Shown: positions 11,501 to 20,839, counted from the first letter of the stretch. The stretch: DNA of 21,238 nt from Pelargonium cotyledonis (GCA_036897625.1 JAYMTA010001198.1:1-21238), one strand, 5' to 3'. Numbers and translations are program-made. Notes: generated by a model from the letters alone, not told the origin.

Positions 11501-13271
11501 TATTTTGATTTTTAACCTTAAGATGCTATACAGGACACAGTTTGAACGCTCTAGAGGCTGGCTCAATTTGTTTATTGTTCCTTTATCTTGCTTTATGCCC
11601 TGTTTTCTAGCCATTCAGTGGGTTGCATTTGCCCAAGCTTATCCCATCCACCTGTCAGATAATGAGCAAGTGAATCTTTTGATGTGTAATAGGTTCAGAA
11701 GATGATTTTGCTCTGAAAATAGAATCCATCATAGAAGGTTGTACTGGCGGATACTTAAGAAATGGTATCCAAGAAAGGACATATGAACATATTGAAGAGC
11801 AAGGCTTCTCGCAGCATATCAAGAGGAAGAGATTATCAGAGGCTGTTCTCAGTATGCAGAATCCATGTCTGGCTAGTAAGGCAAGTTTCGCCGTTAATTT
11901 GTTTAGGCTACATTGATTAAAAATAATTTGCCAGTTTTAAGGCAAGTTATGATGGAGATATATGCATTCTTCTTTACTCTGATCCAGGTGAGGTGATTTT
12001 TGTTTTTGCTCCTAACGTTCTAAATCAGAGAAAGTTCTCTCAGTGTTGTCTGGAAATAAAATGATTCATCAGTGTCTATTGTGATCAAGTAATATAGGTT
12101 ATGTTTACAGTTAATACTAATAATGGAAAGTTCTGAATCTGTCTATGATCATTGAGGTTTATCAATTTGATGCTCTTCTTGAGATCACACTAACAATTTA
12201 TATAGAAGTTGCAAAAGGAATTCCTCGACTAGATCTTTATTTTCTTATTTACCGTTAACATTTTTGTTTACTTCTCAGGAACTGGATGGTATATGCTATG
12301 AAAACAACTGGATATTACCAACATACCGTGTATCCTTTTCAAATGGTAAGATTTTGTATTATGCCTAGCTAGCATCTGACACAATTTCAGTGTTATTTTT
12401 TTTGTTCTTTTCCAGATATGTACGCCTCCCAGTACTATCGTATACTACCAGGTTCAAAAGGCACTAGATTTCTATCATATGCGCAAACCAAGATAATTAA
12501 GAGAAGTTAGGTCACAATTGCATGTTTTGACTTCCAACTTCTTGCAAGTTCCTAACATGACACATGTCATTGTTGAGAAGGGTTTCATCTCTATTTTTTT
12601 TAGTTTTACTTCGTAAAATATAGGGAACTGATTGAATTAGGCCACTTGTGGACATTGGGATCTAGTACTTTGTCATGTCATGCTATAGAAAGGGAACTAT
12701 ATTGTGAATTAGTTTCAAGTGCAATATACGTAGATCTGTACATCTAAATGCACTTGTGGACGTTGGGATCTAGTACTGTGTCATGTCATGCTATAGATAG
12801 GGAACTATACTGTGAATTAGTTTCATGTGCAATATACGTAGATCTGTACATCTAAATGCTCTGGAGATACTATGGACAGTGTACCGGTTTTGCATGTGTC
12901 CTACCCAGCCCTAGCCCCCAAAAGGCTAAAACTAAAAGGGGTTTTGATATTGTGTGGGTAGAGCACACTTTATTTATTTACTCATTCTTGCAATTACTTT
13001 GCATAATTTTGGACCAATTTCCCTAGAATAATATATACCTTTTATGAAGCTGAGCCTGGTATTTGAACATAAATGTATCAGTTTGGAATTGAACTAATGC
13101 AAGTAAAATTTTCTTTTCAAAGGTGGATTTCAGGCTAAAGTAAGTGTAAAAGGGATCGACTTTGAGTATTCAAGTGAAGGTTGCCTGCGCTCCAGTACTC
13201 GTGATGCTCGAGAATCAGCTGCTGCAGAGTTGTTGGTCAAATTGCGAAGCATGGCTACTTCATCTACCTGA
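5544..13271 (+). CDS. Conserved plant protein of unknown function with C-terminal dsRNA-binding-type domain
   Basis: Coding exons: 5544-5681, 6914-7436, 7937-8087, 8430-8540, 9303-9576, 10572-10820, 11361-11430, 11693-11880, 12279-12345, 13123-13271. They sum to 1920 nt, 639 residues and a TGA stop, open across all junctions. Residues 1-46 start MGASDVCQMEDAIQALLEYL. Residues 47-310 form a conserved-looking block rich in Leu and Tyr (LLLYNYYHRKQHPHL, then CDISTSLYALKG and TKGVWSVIEKD) that I cannot place in a named family. Residues 310-490 are polar and probably disordered. A basic IKRKR cluster at 548-552 could direct it to the nucleus. Residues 569-634 match a double-stranded-RNA-binding fold: helix 1 plus strand (LDGICYENNWILPTYRV), two strands around KVSVKGIDFEYS, and the last helix (ARESAAAELLVKL). 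The usual KKxAK contact motif reads TRDAR and the GPxH loop is missing, so RNA binding is uncertain. The acceptor at 8430 and the GC donor after 11880 were chosen because they alone keep the frame. Gene identity is not recognised. Confidence 0.85.
6092..6277. repeat. Tandem duplication, 2 x 93 bp, intronic
   Basis: AATTTGAGTGCCATGATAAG starts at 6092 and again at 6185. The two 93-bp units are nearly identical (I saw one mismatch, TTTGCGAT against TTTGTGAT), so the duplication is recent. It sits in the 1232-bp intron between the first two coding exons. It makes a false open frame on the - strand with a repeated peptide. Confidence 0.92.
8110..8153 (+). repeat. C8-T18-G5 low-complexity run in intron
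   Basis: Eight C (8110-8117), eighteen T (8118-8135), five G (8136-8140), TTTGTTT, then six G (8148-8153). The C run can pair with either G run. It begins 23 bases after the splice donor at 8087/8088. Confidence 0.85.
10976..11099. mobile_element. Tourist-like (PIF/Harbinger) MITE, intronic
   Basis: GGTAGTGTTTGGG at the left end pairs with CCAAATGCTACC at the right end as an imperfect terminal repeat. Both are flanked by the 3-bp target duplication TAA (10973-10975 and 11100-11102), as PIF/Harbinger transposases leave. The 124-bp interior is itself partly self-complementary (GAGAATGGGAAT against ATTCTCATTCCC). It lies in the intron between coding exons 10572-10820 and 11361-11430. Confidence 0.75.
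11881..12278 (+). other. GC-AG intron in the dsRBD gene
   Basis: The exon ends GCT AGT AAG and the intron begins GCAAGT (11881-11886), the preferred form of rare GC donors. It ends CTTCTCAG at 12278. The nearby GT donor at 11876 (GTAAGG) would shift the phase and give a stop within eight codons of the next exon, so the GC donor is the one that keeps the protein. Confidence 0.75.
12416..12451 (+). other. Possible 36-nt cassette exon, or start of an alternative last exon
   Basis: TTGTTCTTTTCCAG (ending 12415) is a strong acceptor. The following 36 bases have no stop, match the phase of both neighbouring exons, and end CCAG/GTTCAA at 12451/12452. Inclusion would add DMYASQYYRILP between the first two strands of the dsRBD. 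If the donor is not used, the frame stays open to a TAG at 12508-12510 and the domain is cut short. The upstream mini-intron would be only 70 bp. No expression evidence is available here. Confidence 0.3.
12643..12858. repeat. Tandem duplication, 2 x 108 bp, intronic
   Basis: CACTTGTGGAC starts at 12643 and at 12751. The units (12643-12750 and 12751-12858) differ at only a few positions. They lie in the last intron of the dsRBD gene, which splits the dsRBD coding region. Confidence 0.93.
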
Positions 13272-13656
13272 CCCAATGCTTTCTTTAGGATTCATTTAGG
13301 ATCCCGTAATACAAAAAGAATAGTCTGCAACATTGTATGACCGACTACGTCATTAACAAACTTTAGGCAATCCCCGATATAATTCCTCATTACAAAAAGA
13401 ATAGTCTGCAATTTTAGTTTATCAGCATGGCCCAGAGAAGCAAAAATCTACAACAATTCGCACTACTGGGAAAAAAATCCATATTCACTTTCAAACAAGG
13501 CAAAGTCTAATTTAGGATGGAACATTTGTGTGTGAGATGTTTCTTTAACTCAATAATTTTGCATAAATAAAAAAGAAAAGAAAGGAAAATCCCGACTTTA
13601 CATTAACTGATCATTAACCTTTTTTTGTACTTTTAAGGGGAAAAGGTTGTTGGGGG
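13272..13656. other. Tail-to-tail intergenic region with 3' UTRs
   Basis: Two stop codons face each other 385 bp apart, so the 3' UTRs of the two genes probably meet or overlap. An AATAAA on the + strand at 13566-13571 could serve the dsRBD gene. I saw no AATAAA on the - strand here. The 21 bases TACAAAAAGAATAGTCTGCAA occur exactly at 13310-13330 and 13391-13411. Confidence 0.6.
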
Positions 13657-16600
13657 TTAGAAATTTGCTTTATCCTCTGCAAATTTCAACAAAAACCTCA
13701 AAATTGAAGGCTTGGGGCCGTCTCCAACTCCATCCCTGCTGTCCTTGGTTTCAAAAACTCCCTTCATTATGCGGGTATACAGTCGCTCAAGCTGTGGAAT
13801 TCCGTAGTCTTCAGTTTGCTCAACAAAAAGCTGTTTGATGGACTCTACTTGGCTTGAAATTTCACCATCTGACATGATGACACCGTCGGATCTGCTCTCA
13901 ACAATACAACCAGAGGCAACTTCTGAAGTCTCGGGTTGATTGACATTGGCACAAGAGGTTTCTGGTCTTACGGGATCTATGTCAATTGTCTCTGGTTCTT
14001 GAGATGACTTTGATGGTGCTGCATCTTGGTGCCGGGAATTGTCATCAGCTGTTGAAGCTGTAACAGTTGGAAAATTAGTTACTATATAAACTAAATACCT
14101 TCTAAACCTCTGCCAACAAAATAGAAGCACAAGCAAAATTTACTAGATCCAAGCAATTATTGTGTTATGACTAATACTGTAACTGATAGTTCAGATGGCT
14201 AACTTAACTCGGTTAAGGTGATCCATGTTAACAAGTTTCAAAGGTAAATAGACATTTATGTTATCGGTTAGACTAGTAAGCCATGTGGAAAGAGAGGTCG
14301 CTACTTGCCGAGGACTAAGACCCATTACAAGAGAGTTTGGTCACACAATCACATAAATGACATAACATATAGCTTACCTGCATGTGTAGCATCAGAACTC
14401 TTCTTCGGCCGTTTCAGTGCTTCATAACTTTGATCTAGATTAACCTCTGGTTGGACATTACGGAGTCTAGCACTTGCTCTTGTAAGAGTTCCCATCTGCA
14501 CAACAGGATTTGATGGGAAAATAGATCCACCTAAATCGTCAGGCATATGCACAGGACCCCCTTGAGCCGCAATCTTATCACAGAACGTGACCAGTGCAGG
14601 GTCCATCTGGGATAACATTCCATGCACCTGGAGACAAGTAAAAGAGGATACAAATCCAATAATAATAATAAAAAAGCTTTGAGTAGTAGCTAAATCCCTG
14701 GGTGTAAATGAAAAGAGTAACATACCGCATCCCGAAGCTCATAAGCTCTACTAACAATCCTAGCACCATTGTAATCATCTCCATTATAAGCCTAAATTGT
14801 GGACAACAGAATACAGTCAACCATTGTAGTATTAGAACAATACATTAGAAGCTTGGTTAATTCAGATCATTTGCATGAATAATGCACAGTAAAAACTCTC
14901 CTAAAAGTGTCATAACTCATAAGCATTTGAGCAGTGAGTTGTGACATTAGTTGTTTTTCACAACTAGCGATCTCTTGCTGCAACCTACCAGAACCTAGGG
15001 TCAAATTCCACTTAAACTATGGCTTGGGTAGCTCCTGGTCCTGGTATAGGTTGGGCCAATCATGTATGGTAGCTTTGCACTACAAGTTTAAGGAGACGAG
15101 CCAAAGACCACTCTTCTCTATAAAGTATATATATTCACGTAAATATGATTGAATCTGGCATTACAATGATTACATTAACCAAAAACAAAAAATAAACCAC
15201 TATAGTGGTCATCTTTTAGAACCAAATATGTTCAGGATGTGAGCTTGTGGTACTCTGTGATAGCCATCTGCAATTTTTATTTATTTATTTATTTTTGGGA
15301 TTCTAAATTTCATGCTCGAACATTATCCTAGGAAATCTAATTTGCAACCTTACAAAATTTAGAAAGAAAAGTTAACCGTAAAATGCATGGTAAGAAGACG
15401 TGCCTTTGCATTGCTGACAATAAGATCTACATCTTGAACAAATACCGAACATGTAATATACTGCCCGGAGTCAACACGCTGTAGCAGAGTAGCTACATCC
15501 ATAGGGTTCTGAATAATTGAGCGGTAATTTGGAGCATCTTCATCCGTGACTGGATAATGGAAGGCAGTAAAACGTTTATCATATAAAATCCTGCAATACA
15601 GGGAAAATACTAAATGAAGTGGGGGTAGAAAAATGGCTTGTAGTTATTCATCAAATTCCAGGCTAAATGGCTTCAGTTGAGATAAGGGATAAATACAGCA
15701 AACTACTTTTTTATTTCCACAATAGTTACGACTCCATATATATGTTTTCACCCCGTAAGTAAATCATTAATTTTAATGGAGAAATTAATTATTTTCTATT
15801 ACATGCTTTGCACTTGGCATTCTTTGTTATCATAAATATCATACTAGAATCCAAAATATTAGTGAGAAATCGAAAAGATGAAGTAAAAAGAGAATTAAGT
15901 TTGGAGTTTTTTGGATTGTGAGGGTATTTGGGGAATTAAAATGGAAATGTCAAGTGCAAAGTACATAATGAAGATTTACAGATGGAGAGAAAACATATGG
16001 AGTGTAAATGTTAAGGAAATTAAAAAGTGTAGTCATGTGTTTTGAGACATCATAATTGGGTAGTAATCTGTTATTATCCTTTAGATTACAAATGAATCAA
16101 AGCTTGCCCGAATCACTCACTAGTCACTAAATCTTTAAAATACCCTAGGCTGCATTACAATGAGCTACACAAAATCACATGTCTAGTACAAGAAAAGTGA
16201 ATTTTTCTTGAGTGTCACAAACCAAATAAACTTCTTTTTATTTCTTTTATCGACTCCTATCTTGAAGAAGCAATGAAGTATTGATTTGAAGGAGGATCCT
16301 AAACAAACAGATCTGGAGTTGTGATTACAATTTTCAATCATACGAGGCGTAGTGGTAAATTTGGACTCACTGAAAAAGTAATTGCAAAAAATTTCAAAAA
16401 TATAATATCAAAGGTGAATTAAGAAACATCAGGTAGACTTTACCTGTTACAAATATCTCGAAGGCACATCCGTAGTCGACGAAGAGCGTGTTGCTCTGCT
16501 TCAACTTTAGCTTTCAGCTCAGATGCCTTTAGCCCACTCGCCACTTTTGGTGCTTTGGGTAGTTCAGGAAGGGGGGCTGTTTCATTCAGCTTTTTTGTCA

Positions 16601-19600
16601 CGCCTTCCATAAAGACTGACAAAGCAGCTTGAATTAAACGTTCAAAAAACAAACATTTGTTTTCAGTTGATGGTTTGCCCAATTGATACCTGAAAAAAGA
16701 TAAAACAAAATATGAGTATAAAACCAAGTTCAGGAAAGAAAGCAATTGAAATCAAAAGATGGTATTGGTGACATAAGAAAAACTAGCATCTAGCAATCAA
16801 TCCGAAAAAAGTTTGTATTGAAGCAAAAAAGCTTGCCAAAAGTTTTATTTTTCAAGACATGTCTACCAAAACAGAAAAAATCATCTTACCATAGATAAAT
16901 CTGACATCTATTTCATTCAGAAGTCCGTTATTTTTCTCACAGCAGCAATAATAACAGATTAATTAATCCACAGCTGAAAATTAAAATAAGATTTGAAAGG
17001 AACTAAATGATGGAATCTTTTTTTTTTTCAAAAGGAACTAAATGATGGAATCTAAAAATATATAGTTGCTTAAATAAGTAACATACACAGTACGAGGTGG
17101 AAATACTCTACAAAAATCTGGATCAACTTCTGAAATAGGAACTGAGGACGTCCCAAGTAATAATATGGGCAAGTCTGATGACAATTCTTCCAACAGAGTC
17201 AAGAGAACAGCTTTGAGCTGATCGTGTGCCTGCAAAATCAAATTGATAATACTTAGTCTAGTGACTCTAATGTGCTTGATCTGAAACACAACATAAAGAA
17301 TAAAAAATCATAATTAATAGGTACACAACATTTGATTAGCAACAATAAAAATATAAACAAAACTCAGCAAGTGCTCACATTATCCCACCAAAGGTTAAAA
17401 TGAGGTAAATAGAGTATCGACGGTGTTGCTCTCCTTGCTTCACCAAATATATGCACCAAGGCCTCCTCTGGTGTTTTAGCACTAGGATCAGAAAGAAGTG
17501 ATGGAAGACCTAAAGAATGTACGGGAAATTTTTCCAGCTCATGTAAAACTGCCGGGCCGAGATGATCCTGTAAAACTAAAGCAGTAAGTACATTTAGTTT
17601 ACAGTGCCCACAGAGACTAGACAGTTAATAGCAGAAAGTTCCCAGATAATTACCAGTCCAGCACCTTCAACACCGCACAGAAGAAGCCTAGGCCTGTACA
17701 CAAGAGGAATTGCTGATCCGTATGAGAGCATTGACAGTTTGGTTAACTCTGATGAAACAGTAAGAGGGGCAAAGTTATCAGTTATGTGATCCATGGCCTT
17801 TTGAAGATGCATTTGCAAACATGGTGCAACAACTAAAGACAATGGCCTAGAGTGCACAATAGATCCTCTATGAGCAGCAGGGGTAATTGTCGACATGGCA
17901 TCTATAAAGTGATGCTTCCCAACCTTTACTGAATCAACATCTATCACAAACTTATCATCACTTGTATAAACTTGAGGATACTTTTCGCGGAAAGCACGTA
18001 TAGCGGCTTCAGTACAGAGAGCCTTTAGATCAGCACCACAATATCCTACACAACTAGCTGCCAGCTCTGATCTTAGTTCGTTTGAGGGAGGATGTTTCCA
18101 TTTGCGAGTGTGAATATCCAAAATTTCAGCACGTGCCTCACAACCAGGAAGGGGAAAGTTGAACTCGCGGTCAAATCTACCAGGGCGACGCAGTGCTCCA
18201 TCTATAGCATCAATCCTGTTGGTTGCTCCGATCAAAACAACTTGTCCACGAGAATCAAGGCCATCCATCAAAGCTAATAAAGTTGACACAATTGAATTGT
18301 GTATCTGCTCTTGTTTGCTAGATCTCACCGGAGCTAGTCCATCTATTTCATCAAAGAATATTATGGAGGGTTGATTTCTCTGTGCTTCTTCAAAAAGTAA
18401 TTTTAGTTGTCTTTCAGCCTCACCAACCCACTTGCTAAGTACATCAGCACCCTTCCTCATGTAAAAACTGACTTTCTGGCCAGCCTTAGAAGCAGCACAG
18501 GCTAATGCCCTTGCAATCAATGTCTTCCCAGTGCCAGGAGGACCACATAACAACACTCCCCTAGGTGGAGTGATGTGATAACTAGCAAAGAAATCTGGAT
18601 ACAGTAATGGAAAGAAAACCATTTCCTTCAAAGCATCAATATATTCAGATAGCCCACCAATGTCATCAAAACTTACACTCTCATCAATCTGTAAAGGTTG
18701 GATATCCGCCCCTCCCTTAGAGCTAGGCCCAGCAGTTTGAATCCCTGAACTCAAGGTTGCAAAAGCATCACCCTGATGACCCCAACCGGATGCAGCAATA
18801 TTCAATCCCAAATTTGTTGTCCCATTCATGTCTAGTCCCCCAAGGAGCCAAGGTGGGCCAGATCTGGCACCTCGGCCCCAAGGAATAGCTGGGCCTTGGT
18901 CTAGCTCGTCCACAAGAAGGGAATCATCAGATTCGTCCACCCTATTTAGACGATGCCGCTTATGGATTCGAGATCCACCCTTCCTCACATCCCTGCCAAC
19001 CTTGGTACCCATTCCTTGATCCAATACCCTACGAGGTGATCTAGTTCTTTGCTTACCTTCTTCCATAGAGAATCTGCGTACCTCTGCTCGGTTACGAAGA
19101 TCGTATCGCCTTCTTCCCTCTTGTTCTTCTTCACCTTCTTCATCATCACCATCTTCCTCTCCTTCATCTTCGCCTTCGCCATCACCATCACCTTCATCCT
19201 CATCCTCATCCTCATCCTCATCCACACCATTATCGTCAACCTCATTGCCATTTTCTGTTTCTTCTAGGACAACCTTGTCATCAGAAGTACCTTGCTCGTC
19301 ATCCTCATCCTCCTCATCGTCAGATTGTAAATTTAACTGTTCTCTGGGATTTACTTTGGAACGGCGTGGTCGCAGTCCTTCACGCCTAGGCATTGATTTA
19401 GCCCCTGCAATCTTTTTACGCTTTAGAGATGAAAAATCATCTTGACTCACGCTATTATCCATCCGATTCCTCCTCAAAGGTCGGTATGTGGGTCTCTGAA
19501 ACAAAATCATCTAAAGCTTTAGTCCTAAACAAAAAAATCATGCTTCACTTTTTTTCTTATGATGTGAAGGCCTCAAACCCTATCAAAGCAAAGACTAATT

Positions 19601-20511
19601 AACAGACCACCATCAAATTGCATGCTTGGGGAGAGCACATAAAACCTCACCATTAAGTCTTCATCCTCTGAACCAGAACTGTCGGTGTAATCTTCAAGGT
19701 TTACAGACATCCTCCTCTTTCGGGTAGAACGCCTAAGGTTGGTTGAGACTGACTGCAAGGAATATCATCAATTTCACAAATCACAATATCAGAAAGCCTG
19801 ACAATTGAGAAAAGTAGTTGATGTTTTGATGTAGCTAAGTTTCAAAAGTCATGTATCTTAAGAATTGTGTAAGAACTAACCAGCCTTAACCAAGAATAGA
19901 AAAGTTTTATAAGCATGTTCCTGTCAGCAGATCATTGGAATCTTAAGCAAATAAATGCAGAACAATTAAAATTGTGATTCATTTTTTAAAATATCAAAAC
20001 AAGAAAATCATGGATGGCTGAAAATATTTAAAATAAACAGTTTAAACCTCACTCATTTCCAGGTTTGTGTCTTCAAAAGCAAATACCAATAGTAGTAATA
20101 GTAAAAATAGGATAGAATTCATTTTAATGCATCTCAGCCCTTAAACCATCAGAGTGAAACAAAACATGTGAAGCTATGTTCTTTGTTAGTGAGAGAAAAA
20201 TCAACCTTCTCTGTAAAGAGTAACACTCAAGATCATTTGATTTTGTCCGGCAATGTGAATAACAAAAAGAAAAAGAAAATACTTACACTAGTCTTTGGAG
20301 TTCGTACTGGTCGATTTCCAGGACGCAACATCTTTGCAATTTGTGAAGCTGCTGTCCTTGTCTTAGTCTTCCCTTTCTTGGAACGAATCATAGTTGGAGT
20401 GTAATACATGTATGCACGATTAAACATTTTCGGCCTCCTCCTGAGCCTATCACTTGTACGTACTGGCCCAGAAACAGGCTCATCGCCCTGGTCAGATCGT
20501 TTCGGATACAT
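13657..20511 (-). CDS. BRAT1: BRAT1/ATAD2-like AAA-ATPase and bromodomain chromatin protein
   Basis: Exons, 5' to 3' on the - strand: 20511-20287, 19752-19651, 19495-17654, 17567-17379, 17229-17087, 16689-16444, 15590-15404, 14791-14726, 14627-14378, 14057-13657. They sum to 3651 nt, 1216 residues. Order: basic N-terminus; very acidic stretch (about 168-236); an AAA1 module with Walker A GPPGTGKT (427-434), Walker B IIFFDEID (487-494), sensor Asn 535 in GATNR, and arginine fingers in RRPGRFD (545-551). A degenerate AAA2 follows (GVEGAGL at 717-723 lacks the Walker lysine, LYLPHF replaces Walker B), then a bromodomain (about 901-1005) with acetyl-lysine Asn 981 in AYN. This is the ATAD2/Yta7 layout. 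In Arabidopsis, BRAT1 (At1g05910) binds acetylated histones and prevents transcriptional silencing, and nuclear action is expected here too. The start was chosen because MYPKRS opens the conserved part; an upstream ATG is out of frame. Confidence 0.93.
14726..15590 (-). other. BRAT1: Bromodomain core of BRAT1 (two exons)
   Basis: Exons 15590-15404 and 14791-14726 encode the ZA loop (RFTAFHYPVTDEDAPNY), PMD motif (Q945-N946-P947-M948-D949 region), helix B (VQDVDLIVSNAK) and the AYNGDD acetyl-lysine-binding loop. The FTAF segment takes the place of the WPF shelf, as RVF does in human ATAD2. The intron splits K978 from A979, just before the binding asparagine. Confidence 0.85.
14792..15403 (-). 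other. GC-AG intron in BRAT1
   Basis: The exon ends AAT GCA AAG and the intron opens GCACGT (15403-15398) and closes AATTTAG at 14792. The GT four bases further in would throw the next exon out of frame. GC is therefore the only donor here that preserves the bromodomain. GCACGT is weaker than the usual GCAAGT. The intron also holds a (TTTA)n run near 15273-15297. Confidence 0.7.
15685..16081. mobile_element. Fold-back MITE of about 400 bp, intronic
   Basis: The two halves are imperfect inverted copies. Ends read AGGGATAAATACAG (left) and, on the other strand, AAGGATAATAACAG (right). Further inward ACTCCATAT..TGTTTTC and TTTGCACTTGGCATT (near 15813-15827) match their partners TTTGCACTTGACATT on the opposite strand (about 15945-15960). 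TA flanks both tips (15683-15684, 16082-16083) and may be the target duplication. It has no coding capacity. The superfamily is not clear. It lies in the intron just 5' of the bromodomain core exon. Confidence 0.55.
19137..19230 (-). repeat. Coding (GAT/GAG)n tract, acidic domain
   Basis: On the + strand this reads as repeated TCATCC and CATCTTC hexamers. On the - strand it encodes runs of alternating Asp and Glu in BRAT1 (VDEDEDEDEDEGD). Length variation between plants is likely because the repeat is pure over five hexamers near 19195-19221. Confidence 0.8.
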
Positions 20512-20519
20512 GGATAATG

Positions 20520-20546
20520 CTAGCTTTCGAGAGAACGTCCTCCCAT
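20520..20546 (-). promoter_or_regulatory. Upstream ORF in BRAT1 leader, 8 codons
   Basis: The second exon begins at 20549 after the acceptor TTCATAG. It opens with ATG at 20546-20544 encoding MGGRSLES and a TAG at 20522-20520. This uORF is in a different frame from BRAT1 and ends eight bases before its start codon, so ribosomes would need to reinitiate or scan past it. Confidence 0.5.
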
Positions 20547-20701
20547 AAACTATGAACACAATTTCTGTGTCAGTCTCATAGTCGAAACAAATAATTGATC
20601 AAATGTTCTCAAATCAAAACAAGGTTGAACCCTAGTCCAAACTCCTTTATAGAGAAAATATTTTGGCCAATATCAACAGAGTTCAAACGGTGTAGAGTTA
20701 C

Positions 20702-20815
20702 CTGGTTTAAGATCTACTTGCAGCGTCGGAGAAGATGCTCAGTGCGGCGCCGGAGAATGAGCTCAGTGTAGCTCCGGTCAGATAGAGAGTAAAACCCAGG
20801 CTTTTTGGTTCGTGG
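20702..20815 (-). other. BRAT1: 5' UTR exon of BRAT1
   Basis: A leader without ATG ends in the donor CCAG/GTAACT at 20702/20701. The matching acceptor is TTCATAG, giving an exon start at 20549 and an intron of 152 bp. The 5' edge near 20815 is estimated from where the sequence changes character. Confidence 0.45.
20730..20777. repeat. Tandem 2 x 24 bp repeat in BRAT1 5' UTR
   Basis: Two adjoining 24-bp units, 20730-20753 and 20754-20777, share AGAA-TGAGCTCAGTG-like and CCGG ends with several mismatches. They form the GC-rich core of the leader. Confidence 0.7.
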
Positions 20816-20839
20816 AGGTTGTGTAAATAACAGGAGTCT

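Larger units (their letters stand above)
12279..13265 (+). other. dsRBD-like domain of the + strand gene (residues 569-637, split by one intron)
   Basis: The domain lies on the last two exons, 12279-12345 and 13123-13271. The intron falls in the loop between the first and second strands (S589-N590-G591). Family hallmarks seen are the P582-x-Y584 after helix 1, the V597-x-V599 strand, G601, F604 and the A619-x-x-x-A623-A624 face of helix 2. Basic residues R617 and R620 stand where dsRBDs carry lysines. This assignment rests on pattern recognition only. Confidence 0.7.

Noticed and set aside
11876-11881. GT donor GTAAGG five bases upstream of the GC donor
   Set aside because: Joining it to 12279 gives a stop within eight codons, while the GC donor keeps a clean dsRBD. 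Left as a possible decoy site.
12895-12966. Short imperfect hairpin (CTACCCA with TGGGTAG)
   Set aside because: The stem is only seven bases with a long loop and there is no precursor-like pairing, so a microRNA gene is not supported.
13657-13838. Open frame on the + strand antisense to the last BRAT1 exon
   Set aside because: It mirrors a well-supported coding exon on the other strand and resembles no protein.
14985-15110. GC-richer patch in a BRAT1 intron resembling coding or mobile DNA
   Set aside because: No open frame of note, no inverted ends and no target duplication could be found.
18985-19267. Open frames opposite or out of frame with the acidic tract of BRAT1
   Set aside because: They are by-products of the (GAT/GAG)n repeat, giving Met/Arg or Ile/Leu strings.
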